The notes: generated by a model from the sequence alone, not told the origin. Shown: positions 40,975 to 50,222, counted from the stretch's first letter. The stretch is 64,000 nt of DNA from Xanthocytophaga flava (GCA_030068525.1 JASJOS010000006.1:372001-436000); one strand, 5' to 3'. A program made the numbers and translations.

Positions 40975-43900
40975 TTATTCTGCTAAAGCTTTGGAAAACA
41001 ATTCTTTGAATGAATTGTAGTCTCTTACAAAAATAACTCCGGCTCCAGTTTTATATATCTGACCACTGACGATGTCAAAATCGCGTTTACGAAAGCCTAG
41101 TAATCGCAATCTGCCATCTTCTGTCAGTTTATATTCAAGTTGCAGGTCTCCCAAAAAGTTTGATAGATCTTGCTGGCTGGATGCTGGACTGCCTTCCAGG
41201 TTAACATTGCCTGTTACTTTTACTACTATGCGATCATTTAACAGATTTTTAGATACACCCAATTCTAGTTGGGTACGTCCTTGTCCAGACCCGGTCGTAT
41301 AATCCTGGTATGAATTAACATCAAGTTCCAGTTCTACGCCCTGAATCCTGTTTGCTAATTGATTAAGTTGATCAGTAAGGATTTTGCTGACACTACTTCG
41401 TACATTCTCTTCAATTCCAGATGAGGAGCTTTCAAACGGATTGTCAGAAATAAATCGTTGTAAAATAAAGAGCGCAAACACCTGTTTATTTAAATCAGAT
41501 TCACGGGTATTTATCTCCTGAAGGGTTGAGTATACAATACCGCCGATGGCATTTTGTTTATCCTGAGGCATGTCCAGTTTAAAACTGATTTCAGGTTTGA
41601 GTAAAACGCCTTTCAAATTTAGAATGACATAAAATGGCATGCGTTGTTTGGCCTGACTTAACCGCTGATCTGACACCTGGTTCTTTATTAGATCTGCTGC
41701 AGGGGCTTCCACAGTATAAGTTGCCTGAATATCCAGAGCAGCGTTCAATGGATCTCCTGTCCAGGTAATGCTACTATTCTTGTTAAGGGCAAACTCTCGT
41801 TTTACCAGACCATAAAAGGATAAGGAGTATGTTCCGCTAAACACTTGATAACGCCCTGTCAGGTCCATATTGCCACTTGGGTCCATTGTATAGCTAAGTG
41901 TAGTTTCTCCTTTTACTGAAAGCTTATCACCCGCTACTGGATCTATAATTACATTTAAAGTACTTGATGTATCTATTTCTATATTGGTAGTAAGTTCGTA
42001 GCCTCTCAATTCGCTTTTAGTTGTATCCTTTACAGCTTTTGATTTCATGCTTTGTATAAAAGGATCTTGCTCTGTTCCTATATCTACAAAGCGAACAATC
42101 CCTTCACGTCCAGCGACTACGTCATCTGACTGAGGAACTATATAGGTTAAATTGCTTCCACCTTCTACTTTAATATTAGCATTCACAACAGGCTTATACG
42201 AATCTCCTCTGATATTTATAGTTGTACTGGTTATAAGTTTACCATAGTACATATTATTATCTTCAGGCTTTGTATTTAAAACCTGAAATTTATCAGCATT
42301 AATACGCAACTGAAGCTTGTAATAGGAGTAATCCTGAGTGAGGATATCACCATTGATAGAAATGTTATGGTTAGCCTGGTCCTGAATGGTAAACTTTTGA
42401 AAGTGTATTCCTTCTTCATCGAGCTGCATTGCTTGATTGGTAAGTTTAAATGGACTGTCCAGCATTTTGAGGTTAAAGGAAGTATTCTGAAAGACAAGCT
42501 CACCCTGTATAGCAGGCTTGGCTGTACTACCTTGAAGCTTAAACTGACCTGTTGCATTTCCAGAAAGCTCTTTCAGTTGACTTTGAGCAAATGGATAAAA
42601 TGATTTAAGGTTTAACTCTGTAATAGTGGCAGTGAAATCAATGTTATTTTCTGTAGCATTGGATAAATAAAATCCTGTTACATCCATTTTATTACCATTG
42701 CCAGTTAGATTTAAAGCAACATCAAATCTTCCTTTCTCTTTTTGTTGAGCTAGTAAGTGTATATCTCCAACCCGCTGTCCGGTATAGGAAAAGTTATCAA
42801 TATCTAAATCGGCGGTTATTTCACTAGTTTGTGCCTGATTTACAACACTTGCCTGTCCATTTAGTACACCACTTACAAAACTTGTATCCGAACGTACAAT
42901 TTCTCCAAGAGTTTCCATACGAAAGTTGGTAAATGCAGCCTGCAAACTTGAGACTTGGTTGTTCACATTGGCAATAGAAAACTTTTGACCATTTTCTGTA
43001 AAGATCAGGTCTTTAAATAGTACCCCTGATTTACTGATTATGATATCATTGGACTCTGCCACTTGCCAAGGACGATAGTTAAGTTTTACACTGTCGGGAA
43101 AGAAGTGAAACGAGTACGAATTATTAGGGAGGCTATGAAAGTTGCCACCTAAAAGATACTTCTGTTTATTGACTGAATCCCGAATGATGAGTTGAGTCAG
43201 CAGGTTATTTTCTGCTGCCTTGGTTAATAGCGATACATTTCTGATCAGAATGCTCGATTGTTTAATTTGCTCAACAGTGAAAATGGCTTTCAGTTGTTTG
43301 GGAGTAGACTCTACCAGAAAAAGTGCCGTGTCTATTTTGATCTCGCCATACTTCACGCTATACACCTGTGCTTTGAGGTCTAGTTGTCCTTTACGGCTAT
43401 CAAATTCTCCACGAATTTCACCAGGCCGAAGTGAATCTACATCAGGAAGTAAAATTTCCGTAAGGGCTGCTGTATTTCGGAGGTTAAGTGCAAACTCAAA
43501 ATTTTGAGGTTCAGATTCACTATAGGCAGGTGCATTAGGTAGTGCATAATAACGGGTAAGATGTTTTTCAAGTGCACCATACAAACCACTCCAGTTAATA
43601 TTGCCTTTGAAATACCCTGATAAAACATCTGAGTTGAATTTTATATCTGTTTTAGCTTTTGACTGGACAGAAACATATAAAAGCGAATCAATAGTATAGA
43701 TCTTACCTTTACTGGCTACTGCAACCTGACGTATATCTACATTACCATTAATATAATCTGCTGACTTAAAGTTGAGATCGGCTGTAATTCTGGCTCTTGT
43801 ACTTAAATCCCGGTTTGTAAAATTTAACTTTTGCCAGTTGGCTGTTTTCATATCTATGACAGCGACATAATTTGGGATTTCCTTTCGAAAGTCAGCGCTT

Positions 43901-45990
43901 CCTATAAGACTGAAATTAAGGTTGGTATCTGCCAGTGAAATATTTGCTGCAAATTGGGATGGATACGCCAAACCGTCGATAGCTATATTGCGATAGGTAT
44001 ATTTCTTATATTCTACAGATTGAATCCGGGTAATTATTTGAGTTTTCATATCTTTTAATGAAAACCCTGATCCGTCTATGGTTGCTGATGCTGTCAGATT
44101 GCCAATATCTTTATCCTGTTTGATGAGTTTGCCCAGAGCTATATTGCGAGCTTTTACGCGTGCCTGATAGGTTCCATTTGAGAAGCTTTTATTTGTAGTA
44201 AGATGAGCATTCGCAATAATGTCACCTAATGTAGTTTGAATCTGTGTTTTCGTTGAAATATTATGTACTGCTCCACTGATCGTTGATGTTAACTGAATAT
44301 GTTGGGGTATTCGGACGCTTGAAGGAAGCATAGAAGGAGGGAGCAAAGTTCGAATATCCAGAGCTGATGTTTCAAATGGAAGAATGGCTAATTGAAAGGT
44401 AGCCCGGTCAATATCTGGAAGATTTCGTATATGACCACTGATATTCAGTCTGGTAGTGGAAAATGTACTTGCCTGAAATTCTTTGATTGCTAAATTTTTA
44501 ACCTGTCCTTTTAGTGTTGTTTTTACGTGTAGTGTTTTGTTGTCTGTAATACGTACAGGGATACTTTTAAGCAAGTTTGGCTGAAAATAAAGCAAATCCT
44601 TGACACTTAGTTTGCTTTCAGGAATTTGAATATCGAGACCCATATCAGGGTATGTTTGACTTAAGGTCGAAAGTGACTGAAAGGTTGATCGGATATCACC
44701 TTTTAGTACACTATTATCTGTTTGAACAAATAGATTTGCAGCTTCTGCCTGGGTGTCAGTAAGAAGAACTTTTGTTTTTAGGTTATGCAGTTTAAACCCA
44801 CTCTTTTCCTGAAACTTAAGTGTGTTGATAGTAGCAGCTATTGTATTTTTGTCATATGCTACATCCTCTGCCTCTATCTGAATATAGGACAGTAACATAT
44901 GAGCAAAATCAAATCCTTTGGTTTGTTGTAGAGAATTAAAGTCATCATAGATGATATGATTATCTGCCAGAGACAGATCTGCCAGTGTAACCTTCCAGCC
45001 ACTTGCTGTATCTTTCAGGGATGTATTATTAATAGTAGTTTTTGCTTCAGATTTTACTAATTCCTGTTTTCGGGCTTCCTGCTGATAACGAACAACAGAG
45101 TTTTTTAATGAAAAGTTATTCAGATCTAATTTCTGTGTTGGAAGATCAATAGCATTTGCGTCAATTTCCGATGTACCTATGTCAGCTTTTAGGTTTAGGC
45201 CACTAGGCTGATCATAGTATTTAATATGAAGATCTTCTAATGAAATTGTTTTAAAGCTAAGAGCTGGTAATGCGGATGAACTAGCTGTATCAACGGGTTG
45301 AGTGTTCTTTGTTTCAGAAGGCTTTTCAAGACTACCCGACTCAAATAGTACAGAGGTGTGTTGGATGGCTAGTTTGTCAACAGCATAAATTGATTTGTTC
45401 AGATCCAATTCCTTGAACGATAAGTCAAGGTTTCCCAGGTTGAGTACAAGATTTTGCTTACTTATATCATCTTTATAGGTTGCATATATATCCTTTAGAT
45501 TTACATCATCGATTGAAAATTGCCACGGTTTACCTGTTGTGTCTTCTTTCGCTACAGTAACGGAGTCAGAAAAAGCATTGATGATAAAATCATAATTAAA
45601 ACTACTATCTGGTAAAGTACGATTAATATGCCCTGTAAATGTTTCAAGTTCTACACCATTTATAGCAATGCTATGACGGGTTAGTCCCAGCATGTCAATG
45701 TTTACTGCCAATCTGTGACTGAATAACAGAGTATCCTTTTTTTGGTCTTCTACATAAATATCTTCCAGAACAATCTTTTTGGGAAATGCAACGTTAACTC
45801 CACCTACTTCCACACGTGTCTTAATTTTTTTCTGCAGATATTCTGCAATCTGTGAGGTCAGATAAGTTTGAACAGATGGAATTTGTAAAACCAATACTAA
45901 AAGCAGGAGTATGACCAACAATCCTGAAATTGTCCATACTCCTGCTTTTAGTATTTTCTTAGCGATTCTGGATGCAGATAAGTTTGTCAT
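40975..45990 (-). CDS. tamB: translocation/assembly module protein TamB (AsmA-like bridge protein)
   Basis: 1671 residues. One N-terminal transmembrane helix (VWTISGLLVILLLLVLVLQ, about residues 18-36) anchors it in the inner membrane. An AsmA-like start (VEVGGVNVAFPKKIVLEDIYVEDQKKDTLL) follows, then a very long series of beta-strand repeats forming a periplasm-spanning hydrophobic groove, and the C-terminal DUF490/TamB domain (about 1250-1670) with TGRYQVFSGTYSLSFYGLVKREF and a final GAGVIFVRDYNSF. It bridges to TamL and probably conducts lipids. It lies between a small upstream gene and tamL on one transcript. Confidence 0.93.
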   Translation of the reverse strand: MTNLSASRIAKKILKAGVWTISGLLVILLLLVLVLQIPSVQTYLTSQIAEYLQKKIKTRVEVGGVNVAFPKKIVLEDIYVEDQKKDTLLFSHRLAVNIDMLGLTRHSIAINGVELETFTGHINRTLPDSSFNYDFIINAFSDSVTVAKEDTTGKPWQFSIDDVNLKDIYATYKDDISKQNLVLNLGNLDLSFKELDLNKSIYAVDKLAIQHTSVLFESGSLEKPSETKNTQPVDTASSSALPALSFKTISLEDLHIKYYDQPSGLNLKADIGTSEIDANAIDLPTQKLDLNNFSLKNSVVRYQQEARKQELVKSEAKTTINNTSLKDTASGWKVTLADLSLADNHIIYDDFNSLQQTKGFDFAHMLLSYIQIEAEDVAYDKNTIAATINTLKFQEKSGFKLHNLKTKVLLTDTQAEAANLFVQTDNSVLKGDIRSTFQSLSTLSQTYPDMGLDIQIPESKLSVKDLLYFQPNLLKSIPVRITDNKTLHVKTTLKGQVKNLAIKEFQASTFSTTRLNISGHIRNLPDIDRATFQLAILPFETSALDIRTLLPPSMLPSSVRIPQHIQLTSTISGAVHNISTKTQIQTTLGDIIANAHLTTNKSFSNGTYQARVKARNIALGKLIKQDKDIGNLTASATIDGSGFSLKDMKTQIITRIQSVEYKKYTYRNIAIDGLAYPSQFAANISLADTNLNFSLIGSADFRKEIPNYVAVIDMKTANWQKLNFTNRDLSTRARITADLNFKSADYINGNVDIRQVAVASKGKIYTIDSLLYVSVQSKAKTDIKFNSDVLSGYFKGNINWSGLYGALEKHLTRYYALPNAPAYSESEPQNFEFALNLRNTAALTEILLPDVDSLRPGEIRGEFDSRKGQLDLKAQVYSVKYGEIKIDTALFLVESTPKQLKAIFTVEQIKQSSILIRNVSLLTKAAENNLLTQLIIRDSVNKQKYLLGGNFHSLPNNSYSFHFFPDSVKLNYRPWQVAESNDIIISKSGVLFKDLIFTENGQKFSIANVNNQVSSLQAAFTNFRMETLGEIVRSDTSFVSGVLNGQASVVNQAQTSEITADLDIDNFSYTGQRVGDIHLLAQQKEKGRFDVALNLTGNGNKMDVTGFYLSNATENNIDFTATITELNLKSFYPFAQSQLKELSGNATGQFKLQGSTAKPAIQGELVFQNTSFNLKMLDSPFKLTNQAMQLDEEGIHFQKFTIQDQANHNISINGDILTQDYSYYKLQLRINADKFQVLNTKPEDNNMYYGKLITSTTINIRGDSYKPVVNANIKVEGGSNLTYIVPQSDDVVAGREGIVRFVDIGTEQDPFIQSMKSKAVKDTTKSELRGYELTTNIEIDTSSTLNVIIDPVAGDKLSVKGETTLSYTMDPSGNMDLTGRYQVFSGTYSLSFYGLVKREFALNKNSSITWTGDPLNAALDIQATYTVEAPAADLIKNQVSDQRLSQAKQRMPFYVILNLKGVLLKPEISFKLDMPQDKQNAIGGIVYSTLQEINTRESDLNKQVFALFILQRFISDNPFESSSSGIEENVRSSVSKILTDQLNQLANRIQGVELELDVNSYQDYTTGSGQGRTQLELGVSKNLLNDRIVVKVTGNVNLEGSPASSQQDLSNFLGDLQLEYKLTEDGRLRLLGFRKRDFDIVSGQIYKTGAGVIFVRDYNSFKELFSKALAE

Positions 45991-46000
45991 TATTTATGTT

Positions 46001-46183
46001 TCACTCCGAGGGTAATTGGTTTTTTAATTCTTTGGCTTTCTTCTTTTGCGTTTGATCTGGATTTACAGGAGCATCTTCGTTTGTTTCGTTATATCCTTTC
46101 TTTCCATTCATATTTACTTCTTCTGAGTGTGCAACGGCTTTCTTTTGAGAAGTTTTGGGAATATCCTTTCCTGTCTTTTTCAT
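46001..46183 (-). CDS. small hydrophilic protein upstream of tamB, 60 residues
   Basis: Start chosen at 46183 (MKKTGKDIPKTSQKKA); the frame is open to 46228, but those residues are hydrophobic and unlike the rest. The product is very polar (Lys, Asn, Glu, Gln), without hydrophobic core, ending KKAKELKNQLPSE, and is likely disordered. It ends 10 bases before tamB starts, so it would be co-transcribed. I do not recognise it; it might be spurious, though the composition resembles other short polar proteins of this phylum (compare 48073). Confidence 0.5.
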   Translation of the reverse strand: MKKTGKDIPKTSQKKAVAHSEEVNMNGKKGYNETNEDAPVNPDQTQKKKAKELKNQLPSE

Positions 46184-46516
46184 AAAGGTAATTGAAGTGA
46201 TGATAAAAGAAACTAGCTGATTTGACACAACAGCCTAAAAGTCTGTATCAAAAGAACTGTGCCTGATTGCTTTATAATATGACAGACCCATTATTGTATT
46301 GTGCTGTATGCTGTCTACAAAGTAGCTGGATGTGGAAGAATCGAAACAAACTTGAGGTGAAATAACAACAGGGGGGAGCATGAATCCAAGAATTAAGCTT
46401 TTTATTCATACCGGAACATTATTTTAAGCTACCATTTTACCTGCATTGTCAGTGAGCAAAGAATTATTTTATATTTATCTTCTTATTTCTCAATACTTTA
46501 TTGGTAAAACTTCCCC
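46184..46516. other. divergent promoter region of the tam operon and the DUF2383-like gene
   Basis: 333 bases with no credible gene and no strong repeat. Confidence 0.45.
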
Positions 46517-47035
46517 ATGGACAATTTACGCAAATACCACACATCTCTCAATCGTTTATTGCTGGCTCAGATGTATCGAACCGAAGCCTACAAAAAAGCC
46601 TCAGAAGGTACTATCGATATAAAGCTAAAGCGCCTTTTTAAAGATAATGCAAGAATTGGAAAAAAGTTTATTGAAGATATTTCTTTGATGATCAATCCAT
46701 TAATGATAGCTGAGACGGAAGATACTGATTTACCGACTCATTATCAACGTACATGGGAAGCTTTACCGGATATATTATTTGGAGAAAGTAAAAATACTGT
46801 TCTGGATCAATATCTGGCAGGAGAGAACCTATCATTCCAGTTATATACAGAAGTATTGAATTCAGAAACAGAGTTTCCTGAGCTTGTTAGAGATGTGCTG
46901 CTGAGTCAAAAGGAAATTATACGTTATACAATAGAAGAAATGAAAGAGATGAAAGTAAGTAAGTTGAATCTTTTCTTTCGTAAATTTACTCAACTCAGAC
47001 GCTTCTTTATTCAGCGAAGAATTCAATTTCAATAA
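46517..47035 (+). CDS. four-helix-bundle protein (DUF2383/PA2169-like)
   Basis: 172 residues, almost entirely helical: LRKYHTSLNRLLLAQMYRTEAYKKASEG, then LKRLFKDNARIGKKFIEDISLMI, then LDQYLAGENLSFQLYTEVLNS and LVRDVLLSQKEIIRYTIEEMKEM. The order and length match the ferritin-like DUF2383 family (a bundle of unknown role, often stress-linked), but the metal-ligand Glu/His pattern of true ferritins is not obvious. A basic C-terminal tail (FRKFTQLRRFFIQRR) is an addition. The match is by pattern, so moderate confidence only. Confidence 0.6.
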   Translation: MDNLRKYHTSLNRLLLAQMYRTEAYKKASEGTIDIKLKRLFKDNARIGKKFIEDISLMINPLMIAETEDTDLPTHYQRTWEALPDILFGESKNTVLDQYLAGENLSFQLYTEVLNSETEFPELVRDVLLSQKEIIRYTIEEMKEMKVSKLNLFFRKFTQLRRFFIQRRIQFQ

Positions 47036-47123
47036 AATACCTGTAAAGATCTATTCATTAGCCTAAATTATAACTTTCGTTTAGAGAGTATCGTTTGGCA
47101 ATTTCACTATAAGTGTTCAATCA

Positions 47124-47930
47124 ATGACATCCATAACATTAAAAGGACAGACTGCTATTGTAACAGGTAGTAGTTCTGGTATTGGTAAGGCTATAGCGTT
47201 AGCTTTGGGAAAGGCGGGTGCTAATGTACTTGTAAATTATCACGGACATGCAGAAGAAGGGGATAAAGTGGCTGAGGATATACGGGCAATGGGGGTGAAC
47301 TCTATAGCTATCAAAGCAGATGTTAGTCAGGAAAATGATGTCAATGAGATGTTTGATCAGGCATTGAAAACTTTTGGGCGGATTGATATTGTGATTAGTA
47401 ACTCCGGAATCCAAAAAGATAGTCCATTGGTGGATATGACATTAGATCAATGGAATCAGGTGATAAATGTAAATCTTACAGGCGCTTTCTTGTGTGCTCG
47501 CAGGGCTGCGCAGGAATTTCGTCGTCAGGGAATAGATACATCCATTTCAAAGGCTGCTGGCAAACTGATATTTATGAGTTCTGTTCATGAGGTTATTCCC
47601 TGGGGTGGACATTGCAATTATGCCGCCTCAAAAGGTGGTATGATGTTATTTATGAAGTCTATCTCTCAAGAACTCGCTCCACATAAAATACGAGTAAATA
47701 GTATTGGACCAGGTGCTATTCAGACTTCAATAAATAAAGAAGTATGGACTGACAATGAATCCAAAGAAAAACTGCTCGAATTAATTCCTTATGGGCGAAT
47801 CGGTTTACCTGAAGATGTAGGAAAAGTAGCTGTCTGGCTAGCTTCCGATGAAGCCGATTATGTAAATGGCACCACCATTTTTGTTGATGGAGGAATGACC
47901 CTTTACCCTGAATTTGCTGATAATGGGTAA
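47124..47930 (+). CDS. SDR family oxidoreductase, glucose 1-dehydrogenase type
   Basis: 268 residues. The cofactor motif TGSSSGIGKAIA (about 14-25), the Asn-Tyr-His after strand two (VNYHGHAEEG, suggesting NADP), SNSGIQ, and the active site SSVHEVIPWGGHCNYAASKGG (Ser, Tyr, Lys) are present. Its C-terminus ATTIFVDGGMTLYPEFADNG-like ending, here NGTTIFVDGGMTLYPEF, is exactly that of glucose 1-dehydrogenases of the Bacillus GdhII type. It would oxidise D-glucose to gluconolactone, though related stress SDRs share this look. It stands 88 bases after the four-helix gene. Confidence 0.9.
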   Translation: MTSITLKGQTAIVTGSSSGIGKAIALALGKAGANVLVNYHGHAEEGDKVAEDIRAMGVNSIAIKADVSQENDVNEMFDQALKTFGRIDIVISNSGIQKDSPLVDMTLDQWNQVINVNLTGAFLCARRAAQEFRRQGIDTSISKAAGKLIFMSSVHEVIPWGGHCNYAASKGGMMLFMKSISQELAPHKIRVNSIGPGAIQTSINKEVWTDNESKEKLLELIPYGRIGLPEDVGKVAVWLASDEADYVNGTTIFVDGGMTLYPEFADNG

Positions 47931-48026
47931 TACTATATACATTTTAAATCCTCTGTAACTTAAATTAAAAAAACAATGCCTTTCTCCGTAGTGGCATGTT
48001 GTTTTACTAAAGTATAAAGTAAGAAT

Positions 48027-48042
48027 TGGATGTTTTATTGCC
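48027..48042 (+). promoter_or_regulatory. candidate sigma-54 promoter (-24/-12)
   Basis: TGGATGTTTTATTGCC has GG and TTGC at the exact spacing of the consensus TGGCAC-N5-TTGCA. It lies 31 bases before the start codon at 48073, which leaves a leader of about 20 bases. RpoN is encoded 3 kb downstream. The -24 half matches only TGG of TGGCA. Confidence 0.4.
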
Positions 48043-48072
48043 AATTCATTTTATTAATCTAAAACTACGTTT

Positions 48073-48321
48073 ATGGAAACCAATAAAGAAGCACAGAAAA
48101 ATCCTGAGAATAAAAAATCTGTATTAACAGATAATAAGGACGGAGTAGAATTTAAAAAAGGGGATGACAGACCCGTTCAGAATTCTACACAGCAAGGTTT
48201 TGGCTTAGATGATGGTCCTAATCAACCATTAAGCAAAGAAATGCTTCATGATTTACAGGATGCTGGCCAGAGCGATTTGCAACGACAACGTGAAGAAGAA
48301 AAAGCAGAAAAGAAAAAGTAA
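48073..48321 (+). CDS. hypothetical highly polar protein, 82 residues
   Basis: A polar protein, almost free of hydrophobic residues: METNKEAQKNPENKKSV, a central GDDRPVQNSTQQGFGLDDGPNQPLSKE, and a Lys/Glu tail REEEKAEKKK. It looks intrinsically disordered. I know no family. It has a good terminator after it and a candidate sigma-54 promoter before it, so it is probably a real, separately regulated gene. Its place amid stress-type genes suggests a stress role, which is inference. Confidence 0.6.
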   Translation: METNKEAQKNPENKKSVLTDNKDGVEFKKGDDRPVQNSTQQGFGLDDGPNQPLSKEMLHDLQDAGQSDLQRQREEEKAEKKK

Positions 48322-48344
48322 AACATATAGATATGGAAGAAAAT

Positions 48345-48380
48345 AAAAAGAAAGCAGAATACCTATTCTGCTTTCTTTTT
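48345..48380. terminator. bidirectional intrinsic terminator
   Basis: AAAAAGAAAGCAGAAT at 48345-48360 pairs perfectly with ATTCTGCTTTCTTTTT at 48365-48380 around a four-base loop. It serves both the polar-protein gene (plus) and the convergent response regulator (minus). Confidence 0.85.
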
Positions 48381-48420
48381 ATTAAAACAAGAACTTTATT
48401 ATATGTTATGAGATTATAGC

Positions 48421-48759
48421 TTATTTAAGCAAGTTCCGAATAGTCATAATGTTAATTGGCTTTTCAATAAACCAGTCAACACCAGCCTCTATTGCTTTTT
48501 CACGTAGATTATGCATGGCGCTTATCATAATAACTTTTCTATTTGCACCATTTTTAAATTTGTTTATATAGTCTACTCCCTGTCCATCAGGGAGATTATT
48601 GTCAAGCAAAACTACATCTGGCTTTAAAGAAGATACCTTCTCTATCCCTTCATTTAGGGAGAATGCGCATTCTACTGCATTAGAATCATTAACCAAAAGC
48701 TTCTGTAGTAATAGACAGATTTCTTTTTCGTCCTCTATGATTAAAACTTTCTTTTCCAT
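48421..48759 (-). CDS. single-domain response regulator
   Basis: 112 residues that form only a receiver domain. The acidic pair is in LIIEDEKE, the phosphoacceptor is Asp53 in VVLLDNNLPDG, the switch Ser is in MISAMHN, and the Lys is in FIEKPI. There is no output domain, so it must act by contact with another protein. The end is truncated after the fifth helix begins (MTIRNLLK), slightly shorter than CheY. No kinase gene is next to it; the kinases at 54290 and 56282 are candidates. Confidence 0.9.
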   Translation of the reverse strand: MEKKVLIIEDEKEICLLLQKLLVNDSNAVECAFSLNEGIEKVSSLKPDVVLLDNNLPDGQGVDYINKFKNGANRKVIMISAMHNLREKAIEAGVDWFIEKPINIMTIRNLLK

Positions 48760-49207
48760 TCGTGCATAATTTCATTCTTTTCTATCTAAGTAAAAATCAT
48801 GCCAGTTGCAGGATCAATAAAATGTAAGGGCTTAAAGTTAGAAAAAATAAGACTGTTAGAGTTAAATAGTGTGAAAATGAATGAAGAAAGAGACTACAGA
48901 TATGACTCGGAGAGAGAAGTATGCAATACTTTTTTGGGTAATTTTTAATTCCGCTGTATTGAGAATGGCCCAAATGTAGAAACGTTTCTACATTTTCATC
49001 TATCAACTTTTCACCGTTAAATAATGTTTATTGATCATTACATCCAAACATATAAAACACTCACAAAATCTACTGTAAAAATGTTTGTAGAAATGTTTTT
49101 GTCTATTAATAGTTATAATTCGAATAGGTTAATAAGACTTTAAAGTGCAAAGTGGCATCTTTTTTTTACTTCTGCAGTTATTTATAACCTAAAAAACAAA
49201 TAAGATT
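48760..49207. other. divergent region between the response regulator and the YtxH gene
   Basis: 448 bases without a gene. It contains a perfect 24-bp palindrome (48972-48995) and a second TGTAGAAA half-site near 49086. Several weak ORFs on the minus strand are discounted. Confidence 0.5.
48972..48995. promoter_or_regulatory. perfect 24-bp palindrome, candidate operator
   Basis: AAATGTAGAAAC at 48972-48983 is followed directly by its exact reverse complement at 48984-48995. There is no loop, so a protein-binding site is likelier than a hairpin. The central AAACGTTT with a CG centre is like LacI-family operators. A half-site TGTAGAAATG recurs near 49086. It could control the YtxH operon, the response regulator, or both. 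Confidence 0.6.
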
Positions 49208-49480
49208 ATGTCAAATAACGGTAAAATTTTCTTGGGAATTGTAGCAGCAGCAGCTTCAGGAGCCATCATCGGAATGTTATTCGCACCAGATAAAGGAAGC
49301 GGTCTTCGTAAAAAGATCAGCGAATCATTAAGTGACTGGACAGATGAAGTAGTAAAAGCTGTAGCCAAAAGCAAAGATACAATAAACTCTACAGTAGATA
49401 AAGCTAGCACAAAAGTGAAATCTGCCGTTGAAGAAGGTGCAAACTATGCAAATCACGCAAAATCCTCTTCAAACGTATAG
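49208..49480 (+). CDS. YtxH domain-containing protein
   Basis: 90 residues. An N-terminal hydrophobic, Gly/Ala-rich helix (FLGIVAAAASGAIIGMLFAPDKGSGLRKKI) is the YtxH hallmark, followed by a soluble helix (LSDWTDEVVKAVAKSKDTINSTVDKASTKVK) with coiled-coil periodicity. Members are small stress-linked membrane proteins; in Bacillus YtxH is under general stress control. First gene of a compact three-gene operon (next start 12 bases later). Confidence 0.88.
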   Translation: MSNNGKIFLGIVAAAASGAIIGMLFAPDKGSGLRKKISESLSDWTDEVVKAVAKSKDTINSTVDKASTKVKSAVEEGANYANHAKSSSNV

Positions 49481-49492
49481 GAAGAAATTTCA

Positions 49493-49843
49493 ATGAGTGT
49501 CAAAGACAAACTCGAAGATTCAATGGAGCACATCGAAGCGTATGTACAAACACGTTTCGAGCTTGTGCTCCTGAATACTTCTGACAAGATCGCCCATCTT
49601 ATCACTGATATTGTACTCTTATTTATCGTAGGTATCGTATCCTTGTGTATTGCACTTTTTGTGGGAATAGGATTAGCCTGGTGGATTGGAGATAGGCTTC
49701 AGAATATGCCGGCTGGTTTTTTTATCGTTTCCGGAATTTACATTCTTTTGGGAATTATCTTATACATAGTGTCTAAAAAGACCATCAAAACTACATTTGT
49801 AAAGCAACTATTAAACTTGTGGAATCATGATAGGAAACATTGA
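49493..49843 (+). CDS. phage-holin-superfamily (Hol_Tyr/DUF1469-like) membrane protein
   Basis: 116 residues. An amphipathic N-terminal helix (DKLEDSMEHIEAYVQTRFELVLLNTSDKIAHLITDI) leads into two long transmembrane helices (VLLFIVGIVSLCIALFVGIGLAWWIGD and FFIVSGIYILLGIILYIV). This is the pattern of the holin-like family paired with YtxH/YqjD-type proteins in many Gram-negatives; despite the name, it is a chromosomal envelope protein and no phage genes are near. Its end overlaps the next gene by 17 bases, indicating translational coupling. Confidence 0.82.
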   Translation: MSVKDKLEDSMEHIEAYVQTRFELVLLNTSDKIAHLITDIVLLFIVGIVSLCIALFVGIGLAWWIGDRLQNMPAGFFIVSGIYILLGIILYIVSKKTIKTTFVKQLLNLWNHDRKH

Positions 49844-50222
49844 AACAGATCAGGACTTTCTTAGTGAGAAAGAACGATTGGTCGCAGAAGCAGAAATGCA
49901 CAAAGGCCAGATTAAACAGACTATAAAAACTTTAAAAGATGAAGTAAAACCCTCCAATCTTGCTAAAGATGTACTTGGAAGCAGTTTTACCCCTGAATTA
50001 TTAAAGTATGGCGCGTGTATAGGATCTTTCGTCCTGGTAAATGCTTTGTTGCCACGTCGTACTTCCTGGCTGATCAAAGCTGTTGTTCCATTTATAGCAA
50101 ATCGTTATTTAAGTAAATATATAGATCAGAACTACTATACATGGTCAAATCAGATTGTTGATCAGATTGATCATGCCGAAACTGAACGAAAGCTAAACAA
50201 GTCAATTGCTTATAATGATTGA
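49827..50222 (+). CDS. hypothetical membrane-associated protein, third gene of the YtxH operon
   Basis: 131 residues. A charged N-terminal helix (LSEKERLVAEAEMHKGQIKQTIKTLKDEVK) is followed by two weakly hydrophobic segments (LLKYGACIGSFVLVNALL and AVVPFIANRYL) and a polar C-terminus. I recognise no named family, but the layout resembles the third partner of YqjD-YqjE-YqjK-like sets. Its start overlaps the gene before it. Its last 13 bases overlap the convergent response-regulator gene, a tight tail-to-tail arrangement. Confidence 0.7.
   Translation: MIGNIETDQDFLSEKERLVAEAEMHKGQIKQTIKTLKDEVKPSNLAKDVLGSSFTPELLKYGACIGSFVLVNALLPRRTSWLIKAVVPFIANRYLSKYIDQNYYTWSNQIVDQIDHAETERKLNKSIAYND

Noticed and set aside
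49153-49168. TGGCATCTTTTTTTTA as a sigma-54 promoter for the YtxH operon
   Set aside because: The -24 half is good, but the -12 position is all T with no GC, so the match is not convincing.
49493-49843. Prophage remnant, because of the holin-like protein
   Set aside because: No endolysin, capsid, integrase or other phage gene is near; the gene sits in a YtxH-type envelope operon, where this family is common.
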